A stretch of DNA of 64,000 nucleotides from Mixta gaviniae. GTDB taxonomy: Bacteria > Pseudomonadota > Gammaproteobacteria > Enterobacterales > Enterobacteriaceae. A model generated the notes under the pieces. It saw nothing but the letters and a program-made list of their open reading frames with translations, did no database searches and had not been told where the DNA came from. Below, in pieces: positions 27,575 through 36,688 of the stretch; position 1 is the first letter of the stretch; every line of letters begins with the position of its first letter. Position numbers and translations under genes: made by a program. The DNA lies in the NCBI RefSeq assembly GCF_002953195.1, contig NZ_CP026377.1, positions 2,728,001 to 2,792,000 of the forward strand. The letters run 5' to 3'.

Positions 27575-27872
27575 ATCTCGGTAGTCTTCGAAAGATAATC
27601 CTGAACAGATAAAGCATACTTGGGCCAAAGCTAATTACTAACATCACCATCAAGGCATACAGATTAGAGCTTTCTATACCCGGAACCGTCACATACTCAG
27701 ACAAAGGTGTATACATTATCACCATGTACTGAGCCAGACTGAACATCAGGAATAGGATAACCAATAGCAAAAAACTTTTAAGAGTGAAGTAAATCCAATG
27801 TTTGATCCCTATTTTATTGTGGGGCTTTAAAGCACCTTTGTAATCATTGATAAACTCAAGCATAGCAAGCAT
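27573..27872 (-). CDS. 99-residue prophage membrane protein
   Basis: Two long hydrophobic helices (WIYFTLKSFLLLVILFLMFS and LYALMVMLVISFGPSMLYLF) separated by a periplasmic-type segment, with a basic C-terminus RIIFRRLPR. Followed by its own terminator. Family not recognised. In this setting it could be a superinfection-exclusion or other lysogeny protein, but nothing in the sequence proves that. Confidence 0.6.
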   Translation of the reverse strand: MLAMLEFINDYKGALKPHNKIGIKHWIYFTLKSFLLLVILFLMFSLAQYMVIMYTPLSEYVTVPGIESSNLYALMVMLVISFGPSMLYLFRIIFRRLPR

Positions 27873-27955
27873 CCATGTCTTTTAAGTAGTATTCTAAATT
27901 ACAGCCTTACGAGCCGTTGTGAAAGAGGCTCTCGCTGTGCAGATATACACTCTGC

Positions 27956-28477
27956 TTAGCTGGCAATGTCCAGCGTCAACTGAAGCTGTTCGCGCCAGAA
28001 TTCAACATTGGCCTCAATAGCTGGCTTATCCCATCGCCAGCGAGCCATCTCTCTTGCCCCGTTACTTGCTTTTGATTTCCGGTCATCGCGAATGCGGCAG
28101 GCTTGCCCAAACTTCTGTTGCTCAGTTAGTTCACCACGAAGCAAGCTATCAATGGGCAGGTCGCACCAGACAGAGAATTTAGGATCGCACTATCGGGCAA
28201 AGGCAACTGACAGCTTTGGATGCAGCCATGTACCACCACCTCTGTCTTTGCGTGCCTTGCTGGTTTTTACATACCCGGAATTACGGGTATGTAGAATTTT
28301 AGATGGCGAACCTGAATAAACCTCATCCAAGGCTCTCACCTATGCCAGCGTCTCTGCATTGGATAGTCAGTGATCGAGCCGCTTACCGAAGCGAGCCGCG
28401 ATATCGGTAGCGTTTATCCATCCGCCAGTATCGCCAAATACCAGAAGGTTGGTAACGAAGCTGGGCGCCAGATTCAC
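27956..28477 (-). pseudogene. KilA-N domain protein (phage antirepressor type), three stops
   Basis: One minus-strand frame of 173 codons reads GGWINATDIAARFGKRLDH, stop, LSNAETLA, stop, VRALDEVYSGSPSKIL, then DRGGGTWLHPKLSVAFAR, stop, CDPKFSVWCDLPIDSLL and on to LTLDIAS. This is the full KilA-N pattern (INAT..., GTW.HP.LA..FA.W..P.F..W). Stops are TGA at 28367-28369, TAG at 28340-28342 and TAG at 28190-28192; the first and third stand where Trp is expected, so simple nonsense changes. No ATG is seen, and GTG at 28477 is the likely old start. Not functional. Confidence 0.85.
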
Positions 28478-28595
28478 GCAAACCAGAAGAGGCTCGGTAA
28501 GAGCATACCTCTAATATAGCCACAAAATTAAAGTCACCTTCTTTGCAGCCGATAACGCTTATGAGTTGATAGATTCATTGTTAAAAGGAGAGTGA

Positions 28596-28880
28596 ATGAA
28601 CGCTGAAGAGTCATGGGATGGAGACGTATATAAATTGCCTAAAGAGTATATCGGTGAGGTAATTAAAAGAATCGATAAGCGTGAAATGCTGGGGGTAAAA
28701 TTTGGTATTACAGGGAAAGGCATCCATCCAAATTACCAGTTAATTTTGATAGATGGTAGCTTTCGTCCCATAAGTGGACAAAATCACAAAAAATTCCGCG
28801 ATGCTTCTGCGTTTAACGAAGTTAACATCACTGAGATGTTTACCATTGCTCAACTTACTGCCGTCATTCTTAACGGTTAG
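28596..28880 (+). CDS. 94-residue hypothetical prophage protein
   Basis: Preceded by AAAAGGAGAGTGA, a strong ribosome site. Product MNAEESWDGDVYKLPKEYIG then VIKRIDKREMLGVKFGITGK, with no signal or membrane segment; mixed alpha/beta in appearance. Followed by a good terminator. AT-rich like the rest of the element. Family not recognised. Confidence 0.65.
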   Translation: MNAEESWDGDVYKLPKEYIGEVIKRIDKREMLGVKFGITGKGIHPNYQLILIDGSFRPISGQNHKKFRDASAFNEVNITEMFTIAQLTAVILNG

Positions 28881-28898
28881 AGCTTGCGCAAAATAAAA

Positions 28899-28920
28899 AA
28901 GGTCGCCACTGAGCGACCTT
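28899..28920. terminator. Terminator after the 94-residue gene
   Basis: AAGGTCGC / GCGACCTT stem with a six-base loop, preceded by an A run and followed by a T run. Confidence 0.9.
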
Positions 28921-28948
28921 TTTTATTACCTGAATTCAGGCCAACACC

Positions 28949-29038
28949 ATGGTTAGCAAAAGAGATTACACACTTCGCTGGGCGGTGATTGTGCTGCTTA
29001 TGGCAGGTGCTTACGTGACAGGTTACTGGGGAGATTGA
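28949..29038 (+). CDS. 29-residue single-helix peptide
   Basis: MVSKRDYTLRWAVIVLLMAG AYVTGYWGD: basic N-terminus, one membrane helix, acidic end. It ends one base before the start of the next small ORF, and the TGGGGAGATTGAG at its end serves as that gene's ribosome site, a compact phage-like arrangement. Its own ribosome site is weak (TTCAGG). Confidence 0.45.
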   Translation: MVSKRDYTLRWAVIVLLMAGAYVTGYWGD

Positions 29039-29039
29039 G

Positions 29040-29201
29040 ATGGGTGACGAGTCATTCCTGAATCCCGAAGAGGCTGAGGTACTTGTGCAGTTTATCGAGG
29101 ATAGCGGCATTGAGTATCTGGGAGACAGCTGTGGCGACCGAGGCTCAGACCTTGACGCGTTGATAAATAAGCTGGTTGGCATTGCCAATAGCGGACAGTA
29201 A
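29040..29201 (+). CDS. 53-residue acidic prophage protein
   Basis: MGDESFLNPEEAEVLVQFIE then DSGIEYLGDSCGDRGSDLDA to NSGQ. Good GGGAG ribosome site inside the preceding ORF. Acidic, soluble. Family not recognised; typical of the short genes in lambdoid delayed-early regions. Confidence 0.5.
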   Translation: MGDESFLNPEEAEVLVQFIEDSGIEYLGDSCGDRGSDLDALINKLVGIANSGQ

Positions 29202-29221
29202 CCACTAACAGGAGAGCCATC

Positions 29222-29295
29222 GAACGGGTGGCAGGACTTGAACCCCAATCACCAGAAAGTGACTGTAGTAATACTGTCATAACACGCCCATTTTG
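29222..29295 (-). tRNA. Possible decayed tRNA gene
   Basis: On the minus strand GGTTCAAGTCCTGCC is a T-arm 3' half, followed by a plausible acceptor strand CACCCGT that pairs 6 of 7 with ATGGGCG about 70 bases upstream. An AGTCA / TGATT stem sits at the anticodon position. But the 5' half of the T stem does not pair, the anticodon loop has the wrong size and no D-loop GG is present. A non-functional remnant at most. Confidence 0.25.
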
Positions 29296-29303
29296 TACTG
29301 ATT

Positions 29304-29507
29304 CTAGCTCTTGGTCTCTATGGGTGTGCTTTCCAGGCTACCGTCAGCACTTCGATTTTCGCTACTTATCAAACAGGAATCTGCAGTTACATATGCCCCA
29401 CATTTTGCGCAGGCAGCGCCATGTCTGGTATGCGTCTGTTGACAATAATCCGTAAAGACAAACTTTTTGCAGCCGCATTGCGGGCAGCAAAAGCTAAGGC
29501 TACACAT
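29304..29507 (-). CDS. 67-residue zinc-ribbon-like protein
   Basis: N-terminal CCPQCGCKKF and, 20 residues later, ACAKCGAYVTADSC: two CxxC pairs suited to bind zinc, as in small phage-encoded ribbon proteins of the form CPxCGCKKFVFTDYCQ...GAxCxxCG. GGGGG precedes the ATG by about seven bases. Function unknown. Confidence 0.5.
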   Translation of the reverse strand: MCSLSFCCPQCGCKKFVFTDYCQQTHTRHGAACAKCGAYVTADSCLISSENRSADGSLESTPIETKS

Positions 29508-29649
29508 TCTAACCCCCGAGGGTGCTTAACTGGCACCAATAGTTAGATGACTCACTATCTAACCACTAAATCCATATATACAACTAACTTAATCCAAATT
29601 ATAAGTTTTTTGAACTACTAATTTACGCATAAAACACATCTTATTACCC

Positions 29650-29778
29650 GTACCTAAAAAGAGTAATGCCGTTGAGTTGATTGATAAGTCAGCTCACTGG
29701 TGCTTTCGTACCAGCGCACTTCGGTGCGGCAGAGCTGAGACATAACATTGGCCCAACAGAAATGTCTGGGCCTTTTTT
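29650..29778 (+). ncRNA. Candidate structured small RNA with terminator
   Basis: No ORF covers this stretch. Outer stem CAGCTC (29690-29695) / GAGCTG (29732-29737) encloses two adjacent hairpins: a seven-pair stem with a TTTC loop (29697-29714), and CGCAC-TTCG-GTGCG (29715-29728). Twelve bases later comes a terminator, GGCCCA / TGGGCC with an inner ACA / TGT, followed by six T (29750-29778). The three-way junction plus intrinsic terminator suggests a stable RNA of roughly 90-130 bases. The 5' end and promoter are not fixed. Confidence 0.5.
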
Positions 29779-29987
29779 ATGCCAACACATAGCTAACCCA
29801 TTCAACGGAGTATCCCCCTGCAAGCATTAGCATTTGCAGGGGCGGCATCGGGCTGCCCCACTTTTGACGCATTCAAATCTATCGAATTTCACCCCAAGAA
29901 CATTCTGACCAGCGCCAGCTTCACGCCGCCGCCGCGTAAAATCCTGCTTCAGTGACTGGTTGAGTTCCTCAACAGGAGCGTGAACCC

Positions 29988-30137
29988 ATGACAATGAAAG
30001 TTGAATGCAGCCGGGTAGAGACCTGTGCCGGATACCGCCCCGGCATGATGATGGTCACCATGGAAAAGGGGACGCTGCAGGACTTCGACAGCAGGGAGTT
30101 GCTGGATCAGATGGACATTAAAGACGTCATGGAATGA
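29988..30137 (+). CDS. 49-residue hypothetical phage-type protein
   Basis: MTMKVECSRVETCAGYRPGM then MMVTMEKGTLQDFDSRELLD and a QMDIKDVME end. AACAGGAGCG lies about eight bases before the ATG. It opens a run of four overlapping or adjacent tiny ORFs. Family not recognised. Confidence 0.5.
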   Translation: MTMKVECSRVETCAGYRPGMMMVTMEKGTLQDFDSRELLDQMDIKDVME

Positions 30138-30175
30138 CTGAACGAACTGGGCCACGCGATTCACGGAGCAGCAGC

Positions 30176-30247
30176 ATGATTTACGACGATTTCTACTTCA
30201 CCGAGATGATGAAAGCCATCACAGCGCCTCTGATGCAGGAAGGATGA
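30176..30247 (+). CDS. 23-residue micro-ORF
   Basis: MIYDDFYFTEMMKAITAPLM QEG, preceded by CACGGAGCAGC. Its TGA overlaps the next ATG (ATGA), which suggests translational coupling. Too short to judge by composition. Confidence 0.35.
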   Translation: MIYDDFYFTEMMKAITAPLMQEG

Positions 30248-30396
30248 CAGATGAGCAGGCAGCGAAGGATGCGATTGCCGATTTCCACACGAAGCATCAA
30301 CAGGCCAGCATGACGGGAGGTTTGTGTGAAGGTTTATCAGGCTATCAGCGCGGTTGCAAAAGAGGTAGCCGAGAAAGGCATCAGATGCCTCATTGA
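30244..30396 (+). CDS. 50-residue micro-ORF coupled to the preceding one
   Basis: MTDEQAAKDAIADFHTKHQQ ASMTGGL and a less convincing basic tail to 30396. Starts on an ATGA overlap. The GTG gene at 30326 begins inside it in another frame, so the tail after about residue 28 may be an accident. Confidence 0.35.
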   Translation: MTDEQAAKDAIADFHTKHQQASMTGGLCEGLSGYQRGCKRGSRERHQMPH

Positions 30397-30502
30397 GCCG
30401 GCCATAGAAATCCTTAAAGACCCGATGGCGCTTACCCGCATGAACAAGCCTGTCGACATAGCGGTTCACATTCGCGAGTTCCAGAAGAAAGAGCAGGAGT
30501 AA
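30326..30502 (+). CDS. 58-residue prophage protein, GTG start
   Basis: GACGGGAGGTTT gives a strong ribosome site five to seven bases before GTG. Product VKVYQAISAVAKEVAEKGIR CLIEPAIEILKDPMALTRMN and a KEQE end: helical and amphipathic. Its TAA is immediately followed in the same frame by the integrase remnant. Confidence 0.5.
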   Translation: MKVYQAISAVAKEVAEKGIRCLIEPAIEILKDPMALTRMNKPVDIAVHIREFQKKEQE

Positions 30503-30844
30503 TGCACGTTTGTCTTTAACCCAGGCCTCTACGCAATAAACAGCCTGGCCGGAAACTATTATGCAGTTGCCTCGCCAGGACAAACATGGAAAGCAACCCT
30601 CAAACGATCCGGAATCAGGCACCGTAAGGCATACCAGTCCCGACACACTTATGCATGCTGGTCTCTGTCCGCTGGCGCCAACCCAAACTTTGTGGCGAAC
30701 CAAATGGGATACTCAAACTCCCAGATGGTTTACCAGGTCTACGGCGCCTGGATGCCGGAGAACAACAACGACCAGGTTAACCTGCTCAACGCCAGGTTGA
30801 ACGAGTTTGTCCTGCATATGCCCTACAGGAGAGCCGCAAGCTAA
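30503..30844 (+). pseudogene. int: Tyrosine integrase, C-terminal remnant
   Basis: 113 codons without a start: CTFVFNPGLYAINSLAGNYY, ATLKRSGIRHRKAYQSRHTY, ACWSLSAGANPNFVANQMGY, then QMVYQVYGAWMPE. The second half matches the catalytic end of phage tyrosine recombinases: the SRHTYACW box with the box-II His/Arg, the LSAGANPNFVA.QMG helix, and the nucleophile Tyr in VYGAW. The N-terminal two thirds (arm- and core-binding domains, first catalytic Arg) are gone. It ends 31 bases from attR, the usual place for int. Confidence 0.87.
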
Positions 30845-30874
30845 GTTATTTTATAGTAATCAATAACCTACCCT

Positions 30875-30895
30875 ACTACACCTGCATGTTCATAA
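30875..30895. other. attR core, overlapping the 3' end of fliE
   Basis: Exact copy of the 21 bases at 20159-20179. It covers the last codons (IMNMQV) and stop of fliE, so insertion left FliE unchanged. Confidence 0.85.
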
Positions 30896-31187
30896 TTTCC
30901 TGGTAGGCGGATACCAGTTTGTTACGCACCTGAACGCCCATCTGCATAGAGATAGACGATTTTTGCAGATCGACCATCACGTCGTTCAGCGCGATACCCG
31001 GTTTGCCCAACTCAAAATTCTGTGCCTGCGTACGCGCGCTGTTCTGCGTGTCGCTGATCTTGTCCAGCGCCGCCTTCATCTGCGCGGCGAAGTCTGCATG
31101 CGCGCTGGTGTCGGTGCTTCTGTTGCTTGCCTGCAGCGAGCCAAGCTGCAGCTGCTGAATGACGCTTTCTATCCCCTGGATTGCCAT
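30876..31187 (-). CDS. fliE: Flagellar hook-basal body protein FliE
   Basis: Joins the MS ring to the proximal rod and is the first rod component exported. 103 residues from ATG 31187 ([15 protein letters not shown]), preferred over the longer frame because it matches the family start. The C-terminus [20 protein letters not shown]...YQEIMNMQV is nearly invariant. Its last codons form the prophage attachment core. Divergent from fliF with a 230-base shared control region. Confidence 0.97.
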   Translation of the reverse strand: MAIQGIESVIQQLQLGSLQASNRSTDTSAHADFAAQMKAALDKISDTQNSARTQAQNFELGKPGIALNDVMVDLQKSSISMQMGVQVRNKLVSAYQEIMNMQV

Positions 31188-31419
31188 GTTAACCCTCGTT
31201 ATTGGCGGTTTGTTCGATTTACGGAACAAAACTTAACACAAAGTCAATAAGACAAAGGGTGTAAATGACAGCAAAAAACACGGCTTTTTGACCCATCGAA
31301 ATTGGCGAATAAGAAAATAATGGCATCCATTGAAGTGGAACTTTTCTAAGCCGCATCAGGGAGTCAGTTTTGTCACCACTTAACACACAGTCCGGTCAAC
31401 TGCCAGGCAGGAAATGGTC

Positions 31420-33147
31420 ATGAATGCTACCGCAACTCAGGATACAGCAAATAAGAAAGGCTTTAATGACCTTCTTGCTCGCCTGCGCGCGAATCCGCGG
31501 ATACCGCTGATTATCGCGGCGGCCGCAGCCGCTGCCATCGTTGTCGCGCTGGTGCTTTGGGCGAAAACGCCTGATTACCGCGTCCTTTATAACAACCTTT
31601 CAGATGAGGACGGCGGCGCGATCGTTACGCAGCTTACTCAGATGAATATCCCCTACCGTTTCGAGGAGAACGGCGGCGCGCTGACGGTGCCCGCAGAAAA
31701 GGTGCATGAACTGCGCCTGCGTCTCGCTCAGCAGGGCCTGCCGAAAGGCGGCGCGGTTGGGTTTGAACTGCTCGATAAAGAGAAGTTCGGCATCAGCCAG
31801 TTCAGCGAGCAGGTTAACTACCAGCGCGCGCTGGAAGGCGAGCTGTCGCGCACTATCGAAACGCTCGGTCCGGTAAAAGGCGCGCGCGTCCATCTGGCGA
31901 TGCCGAAACCGACGCTGTTCGTTCGCGAGCAGAAGTCCCCGTCCGCCTCCGTCACGCTGCTGCTGCAGCCGGGACGTGCGCTGGATGAAGGACAGATCAG
32001 CGCCATCGTGCATATGGTCTCCAGCAGCGTCGCCGGGCTGCCGCCGGGCAACGTGACGGTGGTCGATCAAAGCGGCCGTCTGCTGACCCATTCCGACGCG
32101 GCGGGCCGCGATCTGAACGACGCGCAGCTGAAATACGCTACCGAAGTGGAAAGCCGCTATCAGCAACGTATCGAAGCGATCCTCGCGCCAATCGTCGGCA
32201 ACGGCAATGTGCATGCGCAGGTGACCGCTCAGATCGATTTCGACGCGCGTGAACAGACTGAAGAACAGTATAAGCCGAACAGCGATCCGGCCAATGCCGC
32301 GGTGCGTTCGCGCCAGAGCAGCAGCAGCGAACAGCTGGGCGGCCAGTCTCCTGGCGGCGTGCCGGGTGCGCTGTCGAACCAGCCTGCGCCGGCCAACAGC
32401 GCGCCGATCGTGACGCCGAACGCCAACGCGAACGCCAGTAACGGCAACAACGCGAATGCTAATAATGCGGCGGCTAATAACGGCACCACGGCCAGCACCG
32501 GCGGCAGCGCACGCGTCGTACCGTCCAACACGCATCACGACGACACGACGAACTATGAGCTGGATCGCACCATTCGTCATACCAAGATGAATGTCGGCAG
32601 CGTGAAACGTCTCTCCGTGGCCGTGGTGGTGAACTACCGCGCCGATGCGAAAGGCAAAGCGGTGGCACTGACAGATGCGCAGCTGAAACAGATTGAAGAT
32701 CTGACGCGTGAAGCGATGGGCTACTCCACCGATCGCGGCGACAGCGTCAACGTAGTGAACTCGCAGTTTACGCAGACTGATGAAACCGGTGGCGACCTTC
32801 CGTTCTGGCAGCAACAGTCGTTCTTCGATCAGCTGATGAATGCAGGACGCTGGCTGTTGGTTGCTCTGGTCGCCTTCATCCTCTACCGCAAGATGGTGCG
32901 CCCGCAGCTGCTGCGCAAGCAAGAGATGGCCAAAGTGGCGCTCGAGCAGGCAACCGAGCAGGCGAAACAGCGTGAAGACGATCAGGCCTTCTCTGTCTCC
33001 CTCAGCAAAGATGAGCAGGAGCAGGAGCGTAAGTCTAAACATCGCATGAGCGCCGAAGTGATGAGCCAGCGCATCCGCGATATGTCTGAAAACGATCCGC
33101 GCATTGTGGCGCTGGTTATCCGCCAATGGATGAGTAACGAACTATGA
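31420..33147 (+). CDS. fliF: Flagellar MS-ring protein FliF
   Basis: Inner-membrane ring that houses the export gate. 575 residues. ATG 31420 is favoured over ATG 31414 because the AGGA ribosome site then has a seven-base spacer. N-terminal helix ([20 protein letters not shown]), ring-building motifs ([20 protein letters not shown]), and the C-terminal helix ([12 protein letters not shown]) before the cytoplasmic FliG-binding tail. A low-complexity Asn/Ala stretch ([20 protein letters not shown]) lies in the periplasmic loop. Stop overlaps fliG. Confidence 0.98.
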   Translation: MNATATQDTANKKGFNDLLARLRANPRIPLIIAAAAAAAIVVALVLWAKTPDYRVLYNNLSDEDGGAIVTQLTQMNIPYRFEENGGALTVPAEKVHELRLRLAQQGLPKGGAVGFELLDKEKFGISQFSEQVNYQRALEGELSRTIETLGPVKGARVHLAMPKPTLFVREQKSPSASVTLLLQPGRALDEGQISAIVHMVSSSVAGLPPGNVTVVDQSGRLLTHSDAAGRDLNDAQLKYATEVESRYQQRIEAILAPIVGNGNVHAQVTAQIDFDAREQTEEQYKPNSDPANAAVRSRQSSSSEQLGGQSPGGVPGALSNQPAPANSAPIVTPNANANASNGNNANANNAAANNGTTASTGGSARVVPSNTHHDDTTNYELDRTIRHTKMNVGSVKRLSVAVVVNYRADAKGKAVALTDAQLKQIEDLTREAMGYSTDRGDSVNVVNSQFTQTDETGGDLPFWQQQSFFDQLMNAGRWLLVALVAFILYRKMVRPQLLRKQEMAKVALEQATEQAKQREDDQAFSVSLSKDEQEQERKSKHRMSAEVMSQRIRDMSENDPRIVALVIRQWMSNEL

Positions 33148-34136
33148 GTCTGACCGGTACTGAAAAGAGCGCCGTCCTGCTGATGACGATTGGTGAAGAC
33201 CGCGCGGCTGAGGTGTTCAAACACCTCAGCACCCGCGAAGTGCAGCACCTCAGCGCGGCGATGGCCAATATGCGCCAAGTGTCGCACCAGCAGCTGGCCG
33301 ACGTGCTGCGTGAGTTTGAAACCGACGCCGAGCAGTTTGCGGCGCTGAGCCTCAACTCCAACGACTATCTGCGTTCAGTGCTGGTGAAGGCGCTGGGCGA
33401 AGAGCGCGCGGCGACGCTGCTGGAAGATATTCTCGAGACGCGCGAAACCACCACCGGCATGGAAACGCTCAACTTTATGGAACCGCCAGCGGCGGCCGAT
33501 CTGATCCGCGACGAACATCCGCAGATCATCGCCACCATCCTGGTTCACCTGAAGCGTTCCCAGGCGGCGGATATTCTCGCCCTGTTCGACGACCGTCTGC
33601 GTCACGACGTCATGCTACGTATCGCCACCTTCGGCGGCGTGCAGCCGGCGGCGCTGGCGGAACTGACCGAAGTCCTCAACTCGCTGCTGGATGGCCAGAA
33701 CCTCAAGCGCGCGAAGATGGGCGGCGTGAGAACCGCAGCGGAAATCATCAACCTGATGAAAACCCATCAGGAAGAGGCGGTTATGGAAGCGGTGCGCGAA
33801 TTCGATGGCGAACTGGCACAGAAAATTATCGACGAAATGTTCCTGTTCGAAAACCTGGTGGATGTGGACGACCGCAGCATCCAGCGTCTGCTGCAGGAAG
33901 TGGAGTCGGAGTCGCTGCTGGTCGCCCTGAAAGGCGCCGATCAGCCGCTGCGCGAGAAGTTCCTCAAGAACATGTCGCAGCGTGCGGCCGATATCCTGCG
34001 CGACGATCTGGCCAACCGCGGCCCGGTGCGTATGTCGATGGTGGAAAACGAACAGAAAGCGATCCTGCTCATCGTTCGTCGTCTGGCGGAAAGTGGCGAG
34101 ATGGTAATTGGCGGATCCGAGGAAACCTATGTCTGA
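33144..34136 (+). CDS. fliG: Flagellar motor switch protein FliG
   Basis: C-ring component that binds FliF and takes torque from MotA. 330 residues. [20 protein letters not shown] armadillo segment, and the C-terminal torque helix with the charged residues ([20 protein letters not shown]). Overlaps fliF by four bases and fliH by eight. Confidence 0.98.
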   Translation: MSLTGTEKSAVLLMTIGEDRAAEVFKHLSTREVQHLSAAMANMRQVSHQQLADVLREFETDAEQFAALSLNSNDYLRSVLVKALGEERAATLLEDILETRETTTGMETLNFMEPPAAADLIRDEHPQIIATILVHLKRSQAADILALFDDRLRHDVMLRIATFGGVQPAALAELTEVLNSLLDGQNLKRAKMGGVRTAAEIINLMKTHQEEAVMEAVREFDGELAQKIIDEMFLFENLVDVDDRSIQRLLQEVESESLLVALKGADQPLREKFLKNMSQRAADILRDDLANRGPVRMSMVENEQKAILLIVRRLAESGEMVIGGSEETYV

Positions 34137-34836
34137 TGCCTTTTCTTCCCGTCCGTGGCAGCGCTGGCAGCCTGACGATTTAACCCGCTTCGATCAGCCC
34201 GCCAGCGAGCCGCGCGCGGAGCCTGATTTCGCCTTCGTCGATAACGAAGAAGGCGAAGAGCCGTCGCAGCAGTCCCTGCTGGAGCAGCTTCAGCTGCAGG
34301 CGCGTCTCGATGCGCACGCGCAGGGCTACGCCGAGGGTCAGCAAAAAGGCTTCAACGAAGGCAAACAGGCCGGCTTTGACGCCGGCTTTCAGCAGGGGCT
34401 GGCGGAAGCGCAGCAGCAGCAGGCGCCGATTCAGGCGCGCATGCAGCAGCTGGTGACCGAATTCCAGCACACGCTGGAAGCGCTCGACAGCGTCATCGCC
34501 TCCCGCCTGCTGCAGCTGGCGCTGGAAGCGGCGCGTCAGGTGATCGGTCAGGCGACAGCGGTCGACGGCTCCGCCCTGCTGCGACAGATTCAGCAGATGA
34601 TTCAGCAAGAGCCGATGTTCAGCGGCAAGCCGCAGCTGCGCGTGCATCCTGACGATCTGCAACGCGTTGAGCAAACGCTCGGCCCCACGCTCGATCTGCA
34701 CGGCTGGCGCCTGCTGGCGGACAGTTCGCTGCACCCGGGCGGCTGTAAGCTGAGTGCGGAAGATGGCGATTTAGACGCCAGCGTGGCGACGCGCTGGCAT
34801 GAGCTGTGCCGCCTGGCGGCGCCTGGAGAGCTGTAA
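34129..34836 (+). CDS. fliH: Flagellar export ATPase regulator FliH
   Basis: Stator-like partner that holds FliI at the export gate. 235 residues from ATG 34129 ([18 protein letters not shown]), inside the fliG end. Shows the typical N-terminal W-rich motif, the Gly-repeat segment ([20 protein letters not shown]) and a C-terminal domain. Stop and fliI start share TAATG. Confidence 0.96.
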   Translation: MSDAFSSRPWQRWQPDDLTRFDQPASEPRAEPDFAFVDNEEGEEPSQQSLLEQLQLQARLDAHAQGYAEGQQKGFNEGKQAGFDAGFQQGLAEAQQQQAPIQARMQQLVTEFQHTLEALDSVIASRLLQLALEAARQVIGQATAVDGSALLRQIQQMIQQEPMFSGKPQLRVHPDDLQRVEQTLGPTLDLHGWRLLADSSLHPGGCKLSAEDGDLDASVATRWHELCRLAAPGEL

Positions 34837-36197
34837 TGACCACTCGTCTTTCCCGTTGGTTAGGTTCGTTGGATAGCTTTGAACAGCGTCTGGCAGACGT
34901 ACCCACCGTGCGCCGTTATGGCCGCCTGACGCGCGCCACCGGCCTGGTGCTGGAGGCGACCGGCCTGCAGCTGCCGCTCGGCGCCACCTGCGTTATCGAA
35001 CGCAACGACGGCAAGCAGATCGCGGAAGTTGAAAGTGAAGTGGTCGGCTTTAACGGTCAGAAACTGTTTCTGATGCCGCTGGAAGAAGTCGAAGGCATTC
35101 TGCCCGGCGCGCGCGTCTTCGCGCGCGGCAACGGCGATAACGCCCAGAGCGGCAAACAGCTGATGCTCGGTCCGCAGCTGCTGGGCCGCGTGCTGGACGG
35201 CAGCGGCCGTCCGCTTGACGGCCTGCCCGCGCCGGAAACCGGCTATCGCGCGCCGCTGATCACCCCGCCGTTTAACCCGCTGCAGCGTACGCCGATTACG
35301 GATGTGCTGGATACCGGCGTACGGGCGATCAATGCCCTGCTCACCGTCGGCCGCGGCCAGCGTATGGGTCTGTTCGCCGGTTCCGGCGTCGGCAAATCGG
35401 TGCTGCTCGGCATGATGGCACGCTACACCAAAGCGGACGTGATCGTCGTCGGCCTGATCGGCGAGCGCGGTCGCGAAGTAAAAGACTTTATTGAAAACAT
35501 TCTCGGCACCGAGGGTCGCGCGCGCTCGGTGGTGATCGCCGCGCCGGCGGATGTCTCTCCCCTGCTGCGTATGCAGGGTGCCGCCTACGCTACGCGCATC
35601 GCCGAAGACTTTCGCGATCGCGGGCAGCATGTGCTGCTGATTATGGATTCCCTGACCCGCTACGCCATGGCGCAGCGTGAGATCGCGCTGGCGATCGGCG
35701 AACCGCCGGCAACCAAAGGCTATCCGCCTTCGGTATTCGCCAAGCTGCCGGCGCTGGTGGAGCGCGCCGGTAACGGCATCGACGGCGGCGGATCGATCAC
35801 AGCCTTTTATACCGTTCTGACGGAAGGCGACGATCAGCAAGACCCGATCGCCGACTCTGCGCGCGCCATTCTCGACGGCCACGTGGTGCTGTCGCGGCGG
35901 CTGGCGGAGGCGGGCCACTATCCGGCCATCGATATCGAAGCCTCAATCAGCCGCGCGATGACCGCGCTGATCGATGAAACCCACTACGCGCGCGTACGCC
36001 AGTTTAAGCAATTGCTCTCCAGCTATCAGCGCAACCGCGATCTGATCAGCGTCGGCGCCTATGCTGCCGGCAGCGATCCGATGCTGGATAAAGCGATCAA
36101 GCTCTGGCCGATGCTGGAAGCGTTTTTGCAACAGGGCATCTTCGAGCGCAGCAGCTACGACGATGCTTGCCTGCATCTGCAGGCGATCTTTGGTTGA
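34836..36197 (+). CDS. fliI: Flagellar export ATPase FliI
   Basis: Hexameric F1-beta-like ATPase that powers release and unfolding of export substrates. 453 residues from ATG 34836. Walker [16 protein letters not shown], Walker [20 protein letters not shown], and the [18 protein letters not shown] signature are intact. Confidence 0.98.
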   Translation: MTTRLSRWLGSLDSFEQRLADVPTVRRYGRLTRATGLVLEATGLQLPLGATCVIERNDGKQIAEVESEVVGFNGQKLFLMPLEEVEGILPGARVFARGNGDNAQSGKQLMLGPQLLGRVLDGSGRPLDGLPAPETGYRAPLITPPFNPLQRTPITDVLDTGVRAINALLTVGRGQRMGLFAGSGVGKSVLLGMMARYTKADVIVVGLIGERGREVKDFIENILGTEGRARSVVIAAPADVSPLLRMQGAAYATRIAEDFRDRGQHVLLIMDSLTRYAMAQREIALAIGEPPATKGYPPSVFAKLPALVERAGNGIDGGGSITAFYTVLTEGDDQQDPIADSARAILDGHVVLSRRLAEAGHYPAIDIEASISRAMTALIDETHYARVRQFKQLLSSYQRNRDLISVGAYAAGSDPMLDKAIKLWPMLEAFLQQGIFERSSYDDACLHLQAIFG

Positions 36198-36241
36198 TGT
36201 CGCCGGGCCTGGCCCGACGCGAGGAGTGAGGTCACCTTACG

Positions 36242-36688
36242 ATGGCAAAACCAAACAGTGCGATGGAAACCCTGCGCGATCTGGCGCAAAAAGAGGTAGA
36301 GGACGCGGCAATCCGGCTCGGCACCATGCGGCGCGCGCAGCAGCAGGCTGACGATCAGCTGAACATGCTGCTGAACTATCAGGATGAATACCGCCATAAG
36401 CTGAACGACAACATGTCGACCGGCATCGCCAGTTCGCGCTGGACCAACTATCACCAGTTTATACAGACGCTGGAAAAAGCCATTGAGCAGCACCGCCACC
36501 AGCTGGCGCAGTGCAACCAGAAAGTCGAACAGGCGCTGGATATCTGGCGCAACAAACAGCAACGGCTGCATGCCTGGGAGACGCTGCAGGCGCGCTCGCA
36601 GGCGAACGAACTGTTACAGGAAAACCGTCTCGATCAGAAACGGATGGATGAGTATGCCCAGCGGGCATCATTGAGGAAAGGCGAATGA
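36242..36688 (+). CDS. fliJ: Flagellar export protein FliJ
   Basis: 148-residue coiled-coil stalk of the export ATPase that also escorts chaperones. Nearly all helical, with heptad-like stretches ([40 protein letters not shown]). Overlaps fliK by four bases. Confidence 0.95.
   Translation: MAKPNSAMETLRDLAQKEVEDAAIRLGTMRRAQQQADDQLNMLLNYQDEYRHKLNDNMSTGIASSRWTNYHQFIQTLEKAIEQHRHQLAQCNQKVEQALDIWRNKQQRLHAWETLQARSQANELLQENRLDQKRMDEYAQRASLRKGE

Larger units (their letters stand above)
20159..30895. mobile_element. Decayed prophage integrated at the 3' end of fliE
   Basis: A 10.7-kb element framed by 21-bp direct repeats (20159-20179 and 30875-30895). The right repeat restores the fliE C-terminus and stop. 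Contents from left: a repeat and O-antigen acyltransferase, a second repeat copy, gtrA-gtrB-gtr type conversion operon, tailspike remnant, KilA-N remnant, many tiny phage-like genes, and the C-terminal part of a tyrosine integrase 30 bases from attR. No capsid, terminase, replication or lysis genes remain, so it cannot be a functional phage. The retained intact genes all modify surface polysaccharide, consistent with selection for lysogenic conversion after decay. Confidence 0.88.

Noticed and set aside
20159..30895. Functional temperate phage or satellite
   Set aside because: No terminase, capsid, replication or lysis genes; integrase truncated; antirepressor and tailspike are pseudogenes.
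31600..33126. 508-codon minus-strand frame over fliF
   Set aside because: Shadow of the GC-rich fliF gene: no ribosome site, low-complexity His/Arg-rich product, no family likeness.
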